Source of the DNA: Akanthomyces muscarius | Lineage: Eukaryota; Ascomycota; Sordariomycetes; Hypocreales; Cordycipitaceae | Reading direction: 5' to 3' | Length of the DNA stretch: 64,000 nucleotides | NCBI RefSeq assembly: GCF_028009165.1 | Contig: NC_079245.1 | Span: 124,001-188,000 of the forward strand | Shown here: one piece after another, positions 1 to 11,323 of the stretch | How positions within the stretch are numbered: position 1 is the stretch's first letter | Layout: the number at the start of each line of letters is the position of its first letter | Position numbers and translations under genes: made by a program | The notes under the pieces: generated by a model | Database searches by the model: none | Seen by the model: the letters and a program-made list of their open reading frames with translations, nothing else | Told to the model about the DNA's origin: nothing

Positions 1-58
1 CAGCGACACGGCCAAGAAAAAATCCTGTTCCATAGTCAATGCGCACACAGATGTGAAT

Positions 59-1785
59 TCATGGCTCTATCTTTTCTTCCAACTCGTCTGAATCTCCCGA
101 AGTGTTGCTGTTCTCGTGAGCAAGTTTCAACCCATCAATGATTTCCGGCTGCAATGCAACATGCGGGCCACGATAATGCTTACTGCCGCCAACCACCCAA
201 GTGGCTCCTGCAATCAGAAACATTATTGCAAACGCAGCAATGCAGTAGTTCATATTTGACGCAGTAGTAGGGGTTTCAGGGGGGAATACAAAGAGAACTG
301 TGGTAAGGATAGTCCAGAATATCCCGATCTTCGCTGTGTTAGCGACGTCTTCTGACTCAGAGGCTGGTGTGATTCTTACCATGTTTAGCACCCACCCAGT
401 GGCGCCTTTCAACTTGAAGGCTCGATTTTCCGGCAATGCCCTCCTAAGTCTGAGGCAGTTAATTGTTGGGGGAATTGCATATGTGATTCCGAGAGCGACC
501 ACAGAAGCCGCCGTAATAGCACTGAGCGCTACGGAAGAGCCGAGTAAGACAAATCCAAACATTATGACCCAAGCAGTCGTCCACAGCAACGCATTAAGCG
601 GTAAATTCAGCCTGGGATGAACCTTTGCAAACGTCGCGCTGAAAGGAAGTCCGTTGTCGCGCGCAAAAGCCCAAGTCATGCGGCTTGAAGTGCACATGAT
701 GCTAGTAACTGCAAACAACACACAGATCAAGGGAAACATCACTAGGCATGTACTGCCCGCCGCATTGCCAGTCGCCTGCATAAATAGCTCCAGTAGCGGG
801 CCCCGAGGACTGACGATCACTCTTTCGACATCGGTAACGCAGAAGAGAATGCAGCTGAGAAATATGAATCCGGTAACCATACCAATCAAGATGCAGTAGA
901 TCATAATTTTGGGTCCTTGAACATGCGGCTCGGGTATTTCTTCAATCATATGAGCTGTCGCATCGAAGCCTTTCCTTAACATGTATTAGCCAATGCATCT
1001 TGGTGGAAGACAGGGATATTCTTCTGTTACATACCAGTCAAGGCGAAGGCGCCTTGCAGAAGGCCAAGCAACCAAGCAATTCCGTCCGGCCAACCTGACT
1101 TGTTGAAAAATTCTCCGTACACCCACGAGGCACTTTGATACTGAGGCGAGGCACAAGCTAGGGTCGTTATGCTTATAACAATGAAACCCACAACTGACCA
1201 GAAGAAAGCGGCCTTGGTCAGGTACGGCAGCAGTCTCGTGAGGAACGTATTGATGGCCAAGGCAACCAACGTGACTGTCGTGTACAGAAGGAATTGATGC
1301 CATGGCTCTGCTTTATATTTTGGATGCAGGAGAAACATAATATCCATGATGAATTGGCTTGCCAGAAGTCCACCCGTGGCACTGAGAGCAACCCAGCCTG
1401 ATACGCTAATCCAGCCTGTGACGTAGCTTACACCGCGACTGACACGTTTCCATGAAACAATTGCCGCCCAGTGATATTGGCCACCAGCTGTAGGATATGC
1501 AGACAAAAATTCTGCGAGAGAAGCGGCCAAGGCCAGATTGCATATTCCTGCAACCATGAAGCCCCAAATGACGGAGCTAGGGCCGCCAGAGGGTAGAGCC
1601 AAGTTTATTGACGCGGCAAGAGCCGTCCATGAGTTCAAAATTGCAAAAGCCAGCCCGAGCATAGAAACCATAGAGAAACTGCGCTTCAACTCTTGTTTGT
1701 GGCCCATTCTCTCCAGAGCGGCGCTGGCTTCAGTTGGCTGTACATCATGGTGCTTGCTCTCTCGGGGAAGGCGAAGAAGGGCCAT
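59..1785 (-). CDS. amino-acid/GABA-type permease (APC superfamily), paralogue 1
   Basis: Predicted plasma-membrane carrier for an amino acid, GABA, choline or a related amine; the substrate cannot be told from sequence. I read three exons: 1785-1035, 969-380 and 328-59, giving about 536 residues, normal for the family. The start at 1785 is the internal Met of MALLRLPRES; an upstream in-frame Met would add 42 unconserved residues. The N-terminal part has the conserved SMLGLAFAILNSW and AGGQYHW segments, and GFDATAHMIEEIP follows the first intron. About 12 hydrophobic segments are visible. The second intron (329-379, 51 nt) is a multiple of three and stays open in frame, but it has GTAAGA, a CTAAC branch site and an AG end. 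Removing it restores alignment with the second permease at 12247-14622. The tail is acidic and cytosolic. Family is confident; substrate is unknown. Confidence 0.85.
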
Positions 1786-4346
1786 GCCGATCCTCGGAGG
1801 GTGAAATTGTGATTTAGAATTGAACACCGACCAGATAATGACAATTCTTAAATATTTTTGGGCTAACTGTTGCAGGATGTCAGTATCACCGATCTCGAAA
1901 ATGGTCCACAATATACCTAGTAGCTTGTCCTCCTTGCTGCTCGGGTTGCTCTACTCGGAGCTCTCTATATTTCACACGTTGAAGACTACAGAACAGGGCA
2001 CCCGCTTGGTAGGGACGATGAAGAAACGAAAGATGAAGAAACGAAAGATGAACGATCAAACAGAGGCTACACAGCCATCTGTCGATTCACTGCACCTAAT
2101 AAGAATCTATTAGCTCATGCCTGTGTCAGATACGGTCGGGAGGCTCGAAAAGCAGGCGGGTGGTTGAATTGCGCCCTCCGAACACGCGTGCGATGCTATG
2201 GACTTTTTTCGGTCCAAAACGTGGAATACTGCGGGGTAAGTCCTGCGCATGAGATAAGAACTGAAAAGCAATGCACAGACACGTACAGACACGTACCGAA
2301 GTTGCGAAGTTAAACAAAGAGCCCGCTTTTGTCTGGAAGAGCCTTTGCAAGGTGCCACTATTGCCGTGCTCGGCTACCGAACGGGTGCTTGCGAATGATA
2401 TTTACGGCCTCTTCAGCGGCCATCACAGAGCAGTACCATCTTAACTCTGCTGGAAAACTTGTACTTTTAGTGACGACAGTTATTATACCAGCCGTCTTTT
2501 TGGCTTCATTGATAACGAGTATCAGCCCACTGTTCCGCTTTGACAGTAGACAGGTTATCGTGCACACCGTAGCATCAGTGGTTTTGTGGGGGCGAATCAT
2601 GGACGCCCGCGACGCCCGCGACGCGTTCGTCTTCCTCATGCGACTCTTGTCACGTATTTACGCGCTCGCGGACAGCCGTATTAAAAACCAGTAGAACTCC
2701 AACTTGAAGATCCGCCGCTTGGCGAAGCTCACCATTTTGAGCCAGAAGCGGCACATACCTTCTGTCCGAGTACGCCCATGTAGTGGCGCCGACTACACTC
2801 CTATCTCTCTACATACTAGACCAGTGGCAGTCGGCGCCCATGTATTGACGACAGCCAAAGCCTCAGTAGCCAGCGCCTTCCTTTGTCTTCTCCCACTTCG
2901 GATATCGCCACTATTACGATCTTGTCGATGCACAACTAGAAGCGGTGCCGCCGTAGCCAGAATTAGCGGTCCTGCATTCGGCTTTGGAGCTGGTTGGCTG
3001 GGTGCCTGAATTCGACCCAGCAGAGTAAGAGGTCAGCAGTCGCTCACACTGCAATGCGGACCTGTGCTTGCAAGCCAGATGTAGATTTTTGTGTCTAACA
3101 AGGCTCCATCATTCTGGACGTGAATCGAGATGGCAGCTATGGACTCTCAATGATGCTTGGGCGAAAGAGGCAAAAGACTGCAAATTTCGTGCTCAATCGC
3201 GTCTGTGCATGAACATGGGTAGGCTATAATGGTTTTTGACAGTGAGGGTTTCACTGTCCGTACATGCGTGGCACTCAAGATTTTCGTTGGTGCACTTCAG
3301 CCAACCAGGTAGCTTCAAACCAGATTAGTGGCCGGGCGGTCCCCCTTCCGCTATGACGAATCAGTAGCATTGATTTTTTTTTAAAAAGCCTCTATTACCG
3401 GGTAGCTGTGAGCCTTCCACAATGATAGTCCTAGCAAAGAGATCTCGCTTTGGATCTGTGCTCTATTTGACGCGTTAAAATCCAAGAAGAAATGAAAGAA
3501 ATGAAAGAAAATTGCTCAGCATAGAGACGCTGCCTGGTTTGCTGTGACACTGTGCAGGTATTTGAAGAGATATGTATTGTTTTATCTTGCTTGGGCAGGT
3601 ACATATCAGGATGGGTAGGGTCTTACGAAACGCGCGCCCAACTTTTCCGGGGATAGAGGTAAACAACCTGTCAATTCGGAAGGGAAGACGATGCAAGCTC
3701 TGAAATAAGGTTCCTGTAACGGCTGATCTCGCGTCATTGCTGAGCTGTATATCCTCAGCAGCCAGCCGGCCCATACTCATCCTGGAAAGCTGTCTTGTAC
3801 TGACCGCGCCCCCACAAACCACAAAGCCCACCGAACCATGAAACTGCGGGGGTTTATCTACCCAGTTGCCAGACGCCAGAGTGCCAAGTGCTTGGAGGGC
3901 GACTATAAGGGACCCGCTAAATAAATGACTGCTTGGACCAGTTGTGCGGAGGTGGGAGACGAACTTGTTGTGCCGACCTCGGCTGTGGCTTGCGTACATC
4001 GGACGCCTCGCCTTTTTTTGCTGCGAACCCTCTTTGCCGGCTTGGCGTGGCGTTCCTACACGTCCATAGTAAAAGCTCGACATTGAAAACCGCTTCAGAT
4101 TTGGGTTCAGAATAGAGCTACCGCAATTTTAATCTGATTTACGGAGAAAAGGTAGCACCGCAGGTACGCATGCTGGGTCTGTGCGCCGCCATACCTTCGA
4201 GGCAAACGAATGCCCCCAGGATTAGAGCAATCTTCCTCACATCCACGCGCAAGGCTCTGTAATTTTCCTGCACCACGTTAAGGAGAGAGAAAGCAATTTG
4301 ATTCTTCTTGCAGAGGTTCATCGCTACCGGAGCTTCTCTCTACGAC
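1786..4346. other. intergenic, no supported gene
   Basis: Between the permease start and the transporter start I find only short overlapping ORFs with no recognisable domain, no consistent splice chain and no conserved-looking composition. The only structure noticed is a 2 x 15-bp tandem repeat at 2018-2047. The stretch probably carries the two promoters (the genes diverge) and otherwise uncharacterised spacer. Confidence 0.5.
2018..2047. repeat. tandem repeat, 2 x 15 bp
   Basis: The unit GATGAAGAAACGAAA occurs twice head to tail and begins a third, broken copy. It is purine-rich, about 230 bp upstream of the permease start. No function is evident. Confidence 0.8.
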
Positions 4347-5951
4347 ATGTCTACCAAGGCGCACGATGATTTGGCAGAGGCCGAAGCGGCCCCGACCCTG
4401 ACGTCAAACGATGCCGCCCTTGAGCGAACAGTCGTCAGGAAGATGGATAGGAACTTCTTGCTCCTTCTATGGGTTCTTTGTAGGTTCTTTGCAGGTCAAG
4501 TTGACGATGATTTCATGTTGCTAATGTGCGCTCCATCCCAGTCCTTCTCGCTTTTCTGGATCGCTCAAATATTGGGTAAGTTCCAACTCACGCCGTGATC
4601 GGCCAGGCCTTGTCGCTAACGTATCTCTTCGATGAAGCAATGCGCAAGTCGCCGGCATGGGCAAGGACTTATCGCTGAGCAGTGACCAATACCAATGGCT
4701 CCTCACGATATTTTACATCTTTTACATCATTGCTGAGCCACTAACCTTAATGTATAAAGTCGTGTCCCCCCGAACTTGGGTACCCATTCTGGTCCTGGGC
4801 TGGGGCGTCGCTGCGACCGCGCAAGCGGCCACTCAGTCATTTGCAGGAATGATGGTTTGCCGTGGGCTACTAGCAACTTTCGAGGCTGGTTATGGTCCCG
4901 GAACCGTCTATCTGCTTTCTTTCTTTTACCTTCGCAGAGAAATTGGACTGCGCATCGGTATATTCTTCTCCGCCGCCCCGCTTGCCACCTGCTTTGCTGG
5001 TGCGTTGGCGTACGCGATCACTTCCGGCCATTCTCACCTAGCCAATTGGAGGTTACTCTTTCTCGTGGAGGGAATACCGGTCTTGATTATGTCTGTGGTC
5101 ACCTACTTTGCCATGCCTAGCTCCCCACATGACGCCTGGTTTCTTAATGAGGAGGAAAAGAAAGTAGCACTGGCGCGAGGGGTTCGGCAAACGGGCAAGG
5201 AGCCTCGCGTGGGCAAAATAAGCTGGAGAGAGACATTTTCGACCCTCCTTGATCTCAAGGCTTGGATCACAGCGGTAATGTATTTTTCTTGCAACGTTTC
5301 ATACGCGTCTCTGCCTGTATTTCTGCCTACTATCTTGGAGGACTTGGGTAAGTCGAGGGAGCCACAAACTACCCACACGGAGAATATTAACATGTCATAG
5401 GATACTCTGGATTGAATGCGCAAGGTTTATCTGCGCCGCCATATTTCATCTCTTTCCTCGTCACGATTTGCTCTACATTTATCGCTGATCGCACACAGCA
5501 AAGAGGACTGACCGTGATAAGCTTGGCCCTCATTGCCAGTGCTGGGTACGTAATGCTGGCAGTGGCAAATACCAACACTGTGAGATATGCGGGAGTGTAT
5601 CTTGCTGCTTTGGGTCTTTTCCCGACTATAGCGAACGTTTTGCCATGGGTCCTAAGTAACCAGGGCAACGATGAGCGGCGAGGGGCTGGCATCGTGCTGC
5701 TGAACCTCGTTGGGCAATGCGGTCCACTTCTTGGAACTCGCCTATACCCAAAGAGCGAAAAGCCTCATTATACGAAAGGACACGCGATATGTGCTGCGTT
5801 CATGGGTTTCACCGCGCTCCTGGCACTGGTCCTTCGGTGCCTTCTGATGTGGGAAAACCGCAAGCTAGCTCAAAGATGTCCTGCCGTTGAAGACGCTGAT
5901 AGTGCCGAAGGAGAGGAGAATTACGGTCCATCATTTCGCTATGTGCTCTAA
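4347..5951 (+). CDS. MFS anion:cation symporter, Dal5/TNA1 (allantoate/nicotinate permease) type
   Basis: Predicted plasma-membrane proton symporter for an organic anion such as allantoate, nicotinate, pantothenate or a related compound. Exons are 4347-4479, 4542-4575, 4638-5347 and 5401-5951 (475 residues). The 34-nt second exon is supported by phase: joining it rebuilds the family signature LAFLDRSNIG, and exon 3 continues with NAQVAGMGKDL. Further family marks are the FEAGYGPGTVYLLSFFYLRRE segment after TM4, NWRLLFLVEGIP, and the C-terminal KGHAICAAFMGFTALLAL plus MWENRKL. About 12 TM segments are present. The start is the Met of MSTKAHDD; an upstream in-frame Met at 4308 is less likely. 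The first donor (GTAGGT at 4480) was preferred over GTCAAG at 4494 because it gives the usual spacing before FLDR. Substrate remains open. Confidence 0.87.
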
Positions 5952-6043
5952 GTATTCTCATAGGAAGTTATAATTGATACTTGCGCAAATTAGCTAGCTA
6001 TCACCCTCATGAGAAAAAATTCCAGTGCCTTGCGCCGCCACTT

Positions 6044-7030
6044 CTAAGTTGCAGTAGCCGTAGCGTCATCCCGCCACCTCAATACACGGAGCGCTCGTAG
6101 CCTAATCCATTTGGAGGGTCGCCCGACACCGTCATTTACATCAAGCCACCGTCTCCCGCCATCCTCGCGGTCCAAAATCCACTGGCCCTGCGCGTTTTGC
6201 CTCGGACTAATGTGTTCAGCTGCCTCCTTCATGCGAGAATCCGCACCGCTTTGGTCAAATTTCGCTGCAGCGCGAAAATGATCCATAGCGCGTGGTACGT
6301 CGTAGTCTGCTTGTGGCGGAAATCTGAACAGCAGGTACTGCTCTTTCACTACTTCGCCTGTAGCCAATCTTCGAAATAGCTTTCGTTTTAGAAGGTATTC
6401 CTCGCCCCTTTTTCGCGCCTTTTTGCTGGTTTTGCAACCTCCCTTGAATTTCTCATATTCAAGGAGCCCTTCCAATACAGAAATGGTGCTGTCAAAGGAC
6501 GATCTGACGCTGCCGTTTTCACGCTCACAGTTCCATCCCCCGTCTTCAAGCTGGGTTTCCAGAAGTCTTTCCACGACGTGTGTCATGTCAACGCCAAAGT
6601 AGGACCCATCCGCGACTAGCCTGCCGTTGATACATTCTTCCACTTCTCCATCCCAGAACCTCTCTTTGTCGTGTTCCCAGTTGCAGCTGAGACGAGTCAG
6701 CTCCACGGTCCTGTTCATCAGAGCCGAGTTGGGCTTGAGGCCCATGTCGCGAAGCTCTGTCAGTACAAATGCAGTGGCGGTGAATGGTTGCCTGTTTTCC
6801 TTAAATTCGGCCGCTGTTGCGTCTTTTGGTGCAAAGGCGCCCCCGGCCCATTGGCCGTCCTTATCTTGTAGAGAAAAAAGCTCTCTGCCCCATCCTTTCG
6901 TTTCGATTTTCTCCCGCTCATTCTGCCAGTCATTTTGTGGCTCATCGATAAGATCGCGCATAGCTTGCCAGGCAATGGAGGGGTCCGAAGAGAGCAGCCA
7001 TTGCATAACTGAAGGCTGAACAGGCGGCAT
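6044..7030 (-). CDS. squalene-cyclase-like alpha/alpha-toroid protein, bacterial type
   Basis: A single uninterrupted ORF of 328 residues in a region where most genes have introns. It carries three QW-type repeats (Q-x3-G-x-W): QDKDGQW near residue 55, QLEDGGW near 165 and QNAQGQW near 285. These mark the alpha/alpha-toroid fold of terpene cyclases and prenyltransferase beta subunits. It is about half the length of true squalene-hopene cyclases, and I see no DxDD protonation motif, so cyclisation activity is doubtful. The N-terminus (VMQWLLSSDPSIAWQAMRDL) resembles, from my knowledge of the family, short 'squalene cyclase' proteins common in actinobacteria and other soil bacteria. The C-terminus is basic and Arg/Trp-rich. 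No signal peptide or membrane segment is seen. Horizontal acquisition is an inference from intronless structure and family distribution. Confidence 0.75.
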   Translation of the reverse strand: MPPVQPSVMQWLLSSDPSIAWQAMRDLIDEPQNDWQNEREKIETKGWGRELFSLQDKDGQWAGGAFAPKDATAAEFKENRQPFTATAFVLTELRDMGLKPNSALMNRTVELTRLSCNWEHDKERFWDGEVEECINGRLVADGSYFGVDMTHVVERLLETQLEDGGWNCERENGSVRSSFDSTISVLEGLLEYEKFKGGCKTSKKARKRGEEYLLKRKLFRRLATGEVVKEQYLLFRFPPQADYDVPRAMDHFRAAAKFDQSGADSRMKEAAEHISPRQNAQGQWILDREDGGRRWLDVNDGVGRPSKWIRLRALRVLRWRDDATATAT

Positions 7031-7752
7031 ATTTGATATTGCTTAACGTGTTAATGTGGACGAACTTGAGTCCAATGAACGCCCAATGTAAACTCACTCC
7101 TGCAGTGGCTATGATGTTCGCTGCGGTGCCTCGTAACGACGGGCTTGCGAGACTAAATATTCCCTTCGGTGGACGAGCGAAGTCAGCTGAAAGTCTGGTG
7201 TCGAAGCCGAATGTGGCTTCCATGAACTGCAAGCTTATTTAGCGCGTCACGCATGCCTTTAAAAGCGCCCGTAGTCTTCCAGCTTCGTCTTAACATCTTG
7301 TTGCGCGAACCAGGTAGCGTATGACCAACCAGTAACCCAAGGATAATTCTTTACTCATAATTGCGGCCTGACTTTCAGCCGTATTACAAGATTGAAACTG
7401 TGAGATGTGCGGTGCACAAAAGCAAAACTCTCGTTGCTGGGGTTGGTTGTGACAGCGCCGTAGCGCCGCCATCAGCACCATCATCCACAACAAACGTTGA
7501 TGTCCACTAGCATGTCTGAAAAATGAACGTAAATGTTTCCACTGTGCTACATTTAGTTCACGAATAAAGTGAAAAAGGCCATTGGCATTTAAGTACCTAA
7601 ACGCCTTTGCTGTTGTCCGATCGGGACTGCACTGGCCAATAAAAGATACCCCCCTTTCCGAGTACAAGACTGCAGCTTTCGCGGCAAAACAGATAGAAGT
7701 AAACATAGATACAATTGAATAGAAAGATATTTACATAGATACAGAAGCACAT
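7031..7752. other. intergenic, no supported gene
   Basis: Only short ORFs without recognisable domains are present. The stretch holds the promoter of the toroid gene and the 3' side of the Cys-rich gene. Confidence 0.45.
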
Positions 7753-8371
7753 CTAGCGCTTTTTTAAGCTCAATTTCTTGCTTGTATGCTTCTTGCTCCC
7801 TCCACTGCCTTTGCTACTTCTACGGTCTGAGCCCGAGTCAGAGCTGGCCTTGGAAGAAGCAGGTGACGAGACCCAAGTGTTTGCTCCATCTGAAGCGCTT
7901 GAAGGAGAGCTCGCACTATCGTAATAGTTTGCAGACCATGAGCCCGTATATTCAGGGTCTTGTGCGTTCGAGTCTTGTCTACTGCGTTAGCGCGATTGTC
8001 AACAGCGTGTGCAAGAAGGGTTCCTCACTCAGTGCAGTGCATCTTTCGCAACAGCCATGATCGCATGTCATTTGAAGCTCGCCGGTAGCACGTGGATCAA
8101 CTCCGACTTGCTGAGCAGTGAGTTTCTGTGTGCACCAGCCCTGGGTATTGGGGCCTTGGTGGCATTGACAGCACACCCAGCTGCTGCCCTTGGTTGCGAA
8201 GTGGCAATGTTGGAGCGGGCAAGCGGCCTTGGTCGGCTGTGAATCATTCATTATGGGGTTACCACAGGGGCTAACAGCACCAGTCCCCATGTCGAGATAG
8301 GCAGATGGGCAATAGTACCAGGACACGCTGGTATGAGCGCAGCGGTGATGCTTAGGGTGCCCACGACACAT
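7753..8371 (-). CDS. Cys/His-rich putative zinc-binding protein with Ser/Lys-rich tail
   Basis: I read two exons, 8371-8029 and 7973-7753, for about 187 residues. The start is Met of MCRGHPKHHRC, chosen because upstream residues in the same frame are low-complexity. The first 111 residues hold some 14 Cys and several His in paired patterns: CPLQHCHF, WVCCQC and CDHGCCERC. This suggests a compact zinc-binding module of a kind found in fungal hypothetical proteins; I cannot name the family. The second exon is Ser-rich with a basic C-terminus (KKLSLKKR). The intron (7974-8028, 55 nt) starts GTGAGG and has a CTAAC branch site. The AG that keeps the Ser-rich frame is the third AG after the branch site (AAG), 12 nt downstream; the nearer CAG and TAG would give another frame. 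The first exon is more certain than the second. No signal peptide is visible. Confidence 0.6.
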
Positions 8372-9355
8372 GGCTTCAAATTTGAAGGAGGAGTTTAGGG
8401 TTAAGAGTATTGGATTCGAAGTACTGAGCAGAAACGCGGGGGAACTGATGCGAACAGTTGATCGAGGGAGCGACAAGTCTAGAGGCTCGAGGGTCAGTTT
8501 ATATACATCATCTGTAGCTATCCGTGTAGCCTGTCCGTGATAGGGTTGGCTCACAAGTTTTCTCTTGCCTCAACTGACTTTGGTGTGAGAGAGAGAGAAT
8601 GTCTAGCTTCTGATAGTCTTGTCGCGAAACAAAAGAAACTTTATTTGAGAGATTACTATTCACTTTGGTTCTATTTACGACGAAATGGAGAATTCAATGT
8701 CGTGCAACGCAACACCGACCCAGCTTCCTGGGTTGGTGGGCGGACGAGGCGGTCGTCCAAGGATCCCCAATTTGTTTGCCCTGCCCGGTGTCCGGTGCGT
8801 GACCAGCATCCCCAGCGCAAAACCAGGTGCCCGGTCGGGCCAATCAGCACCAGTTGGTACTTTTGCAAGAGGCATTTTACGGCCAGAGAGCTATGTGGCA
8901 AGAAAAATTGTTTCGGATGTCGAGCCGTCGGGTGACGGGCACTCTATGCCTTGCTGCGGTGCCTGGCCCTGGCGTTGCGGAGATTTTCGGCGCCGGAGCT
9001 TCTCTCGGTGCAGACGCCTCCAACAGATTGTGCACTCAGCTGCTGGTAGACAGGGCTATATCCAGGATCCTGGATTCTGTCACGCAACACACGATTTGAA
9101 TATTGTGCAGCTGCAACAGGAGCTGTCACTTCCTCTGTTCCGAGTGCTTGGGAAAAGAGTGGGCGACGGGGACACTACTGAGACATCGTGACAGATTGGG
9201 CCACTTGTATCTGTGCGTCTTGTACGCTGTTTTGAGCCGTCTGTCCGACCGAGGAGAGAGAGACAAGGATGTTTATTACTACGCTAAAAAAGCCACAACT
9301 TAACTCGTAGACGTTGTGCCACCAGACCTTGTGCGCCGTCACCCCTGAGCACCAC
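8372..9355. other. intergenic, no supported gene
   Basis: Several ORFs in different frames overlap at 8537-9303, but none has a recognisable domain or preferred start. I treat the stretch as spacer containing the promoter of the Cys-rich gene and the 3' end of the amine oxidase. Confidence 0.4.
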
Positions 9356-11323
9356 CTATTCCGCGTTCTGGTCAACAGCGGAATAGAAACTGCTCGTTGC
9401 CCAGCCGTTCAGTAGATTGTAGTTCTCGAGCGGCGATGTTCCGGACAGCTTGTCGTAGTGTGGTCTTGTTTCGCCACAAAATTGCGTATTGTTGTAAACC
9501 TGTATGCACTTGTTTTGCATGACGGAGGAAATTTGGTAGCCGGCTTCCCGTCCCTCAAACCAGGCTCCGTGTAGGAAGCCAAAGTACTCGGCGCTAGTGG
9601 CCTCACCGGCAAACCAGAGACGGCCTGTGTTGGCGCGTAAATTTTGGTGCATCTCCAGCGTAGTACCTGCGGGCCAGTTCGAGTAGCTTCCATAGGCCCA
9701 TGGCGTCTTGGTCCATCGTGGGTACATGAATGCAGTTGGCTCCGGGATGTTGACGTCGGGATACATCTCACGCAGGACCTCCATGATTTCTTCCTGCGTT
9801 TCCTCGTCCGTCTGCTGCTCAACACGATATGACCCGTCTGCAACGACTGTGACAAAGATGATGTTGGAACCGGGCATGAAACCTTCAGTGGAGAGAGACT
9901 GAAAGACCGGATACCATCCGCGCTTGGTTGGGGAAGCATACAAGAAGTACTGGGTATCCTCTGGCCAGAATGTCTCATTGAACTGTAGGAAGATTTTTGT
10001 GTAGGTGCCCATGGTGAACTTCTGTATAGAAGTCCGCTTCCATTGTGGCAGCTCCGGCTCGAACGCTACCACATCGTTTTGCAGCACGCCCACAGAGAAC
10101 GTGCAGATGGCGTAGGCCGCAGATACGCAGCTACCATCATCACTGTGAATGGTGACGCCATCATCCGAATAGGTGATGTTTGTGATGTGACTGTTGAGAC
10201 GAAGTCGACGGTCGTCCTTCTTCAGGAAGGTATGGGCTTCTTGTTGAATAATGTAGTTGTAGCCGCGTGGATCGATGACCAGATTGTTCTCGTCGCTGAA
10301 CTGATTGAACGACAAATTCGCACCTGCGACGCCAAATATCAACGACGATTGTTCTGGTGAGACGGCACTTTCCCAATCTATCGCAAAATGTTAGCGAGTG
10401 GGCCGCAGGCAATTAGCCAACGCTACTGGTACAAGGTTGAAATCTTACCCCAACTCCACCATTCCACTGCCTGCGCGGCCATGTCACTGTGTTTGGGATT
10501 CCATCCCGCCAATGCAAGCCCCGCCCGAGCCGTCTGGTCTTGGCGATTCTCCGCCAGGAGGGTTCCTGCGTGGGCCGACATCTTCTCGTTCGCTTTGCTG
10601 TATCTGTCCAGCAACTCCGAATAATCTGACGGTCCAGTTTCGTTGTAGGTAAGGATAGAACTGTAATTAGAAAAAGTGTTTTTGAGTCCATGTTTCTTGG
10701 CCTGTAAAAAATGTCAGTAACGCGCAGTGGTTTCAAGGCCAATGGACAACTCACAAGAGTCCAGATCGGATTTTCTAACACACGACGAGTCAGCATTGTA
10801 CAGCAGCATTGGCTTTTTCCTGTCTCGACCTACCAGGTCCGCCGGGCTGGCCGAGGCCTTGAATCTATGACAGAAATCAGCGTGACGTACAACGACGGCC
10901 TGCGACTAGTAGCTGAGCTTACCCAGTTTGCGCCGAGCTCAATGACATAAGGCGAGCCGTCTTCCTGCTTGCCAAAATTTGTATGAAGGGCGCGACCACC
11001 AATAACATCATTGTACTCGAGGATCATGAAATCAGTAATTGAGTTGTTCGTGAGTGCTTGCTGTTCCCATGTTAGCGTGTCCCGCCGCCCGAGGCGGATT
11101 GAGTTCCACATACAGCAGCAGCAATGCCGGCCATGCCACCGCCCCTAACGAAATCATCAGCAGCCATTTGGGATTTTCTGGTAGACGAGAGCTCTCACAA
11201 GATAGCAACAGTCGTTTTCGTGCAAACTCCATAACCAGTCACATTTTTGGCGACGTAACCGGAAGCTGGGACAGCAAGGCTAGCCGCGGCCAGTGCCGCA
11301 GCGACATGACGAAGTGTGGACAT
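9356..11323 (-). CDS. secreted FAD-dependent polyamine/amine oxidase
   Basis: Flavin amine oxidase that would oxidise polyamines or related amines to aldehydes and hydrogen peroxide outside the cell or in the wall. Seven exons: 11323-11199, 11144-11114, 11060-10923, 10864-10834, 10774-10755, 10701-10449 and 10377-9356 (539 residues). The N-terminus is a signal peptide (MSTLRHVAAALAAASLAVPA). The FAD-binding GGGMAG loop lies at about residue 43, just after the first intron; ELGANW and the QGLGQPGGPENPIW segment follow. The C-terminal FAD/substrate motif FAGEATSAEYFGFLHGAW is near residue 450. Exons of 31, 31 and 20 nt are supported by phase and by rebuilding conserved sequence (WWSWDWESA across the last junction). 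The gene diverges from the permease at 12247 over a 923-bp shared upstream region, which suggests joint use of amines. Specificity is not determined. Confidence 0.88.

Noticed and set aside
3475..4083. 202-residue minus-strand ORF upstream of the MFS gene
   Set aside because: No domain, biased composition, and it occupies the likely promoter of the transporter.
4308..4346. Upstream in-frame Met of the MFS transporter
   Set aside because: The Met at 4347 gives the usual length before the KMDR segment; the 13 extra residues look like leader sequence.
8685..9191. 168-residue plus-strand ORF
   Set aside because: Overlaps other ORFs of similar length in three frames, has no recognisable domain and an unnatural Arg/Cys/Ser-rich composition.
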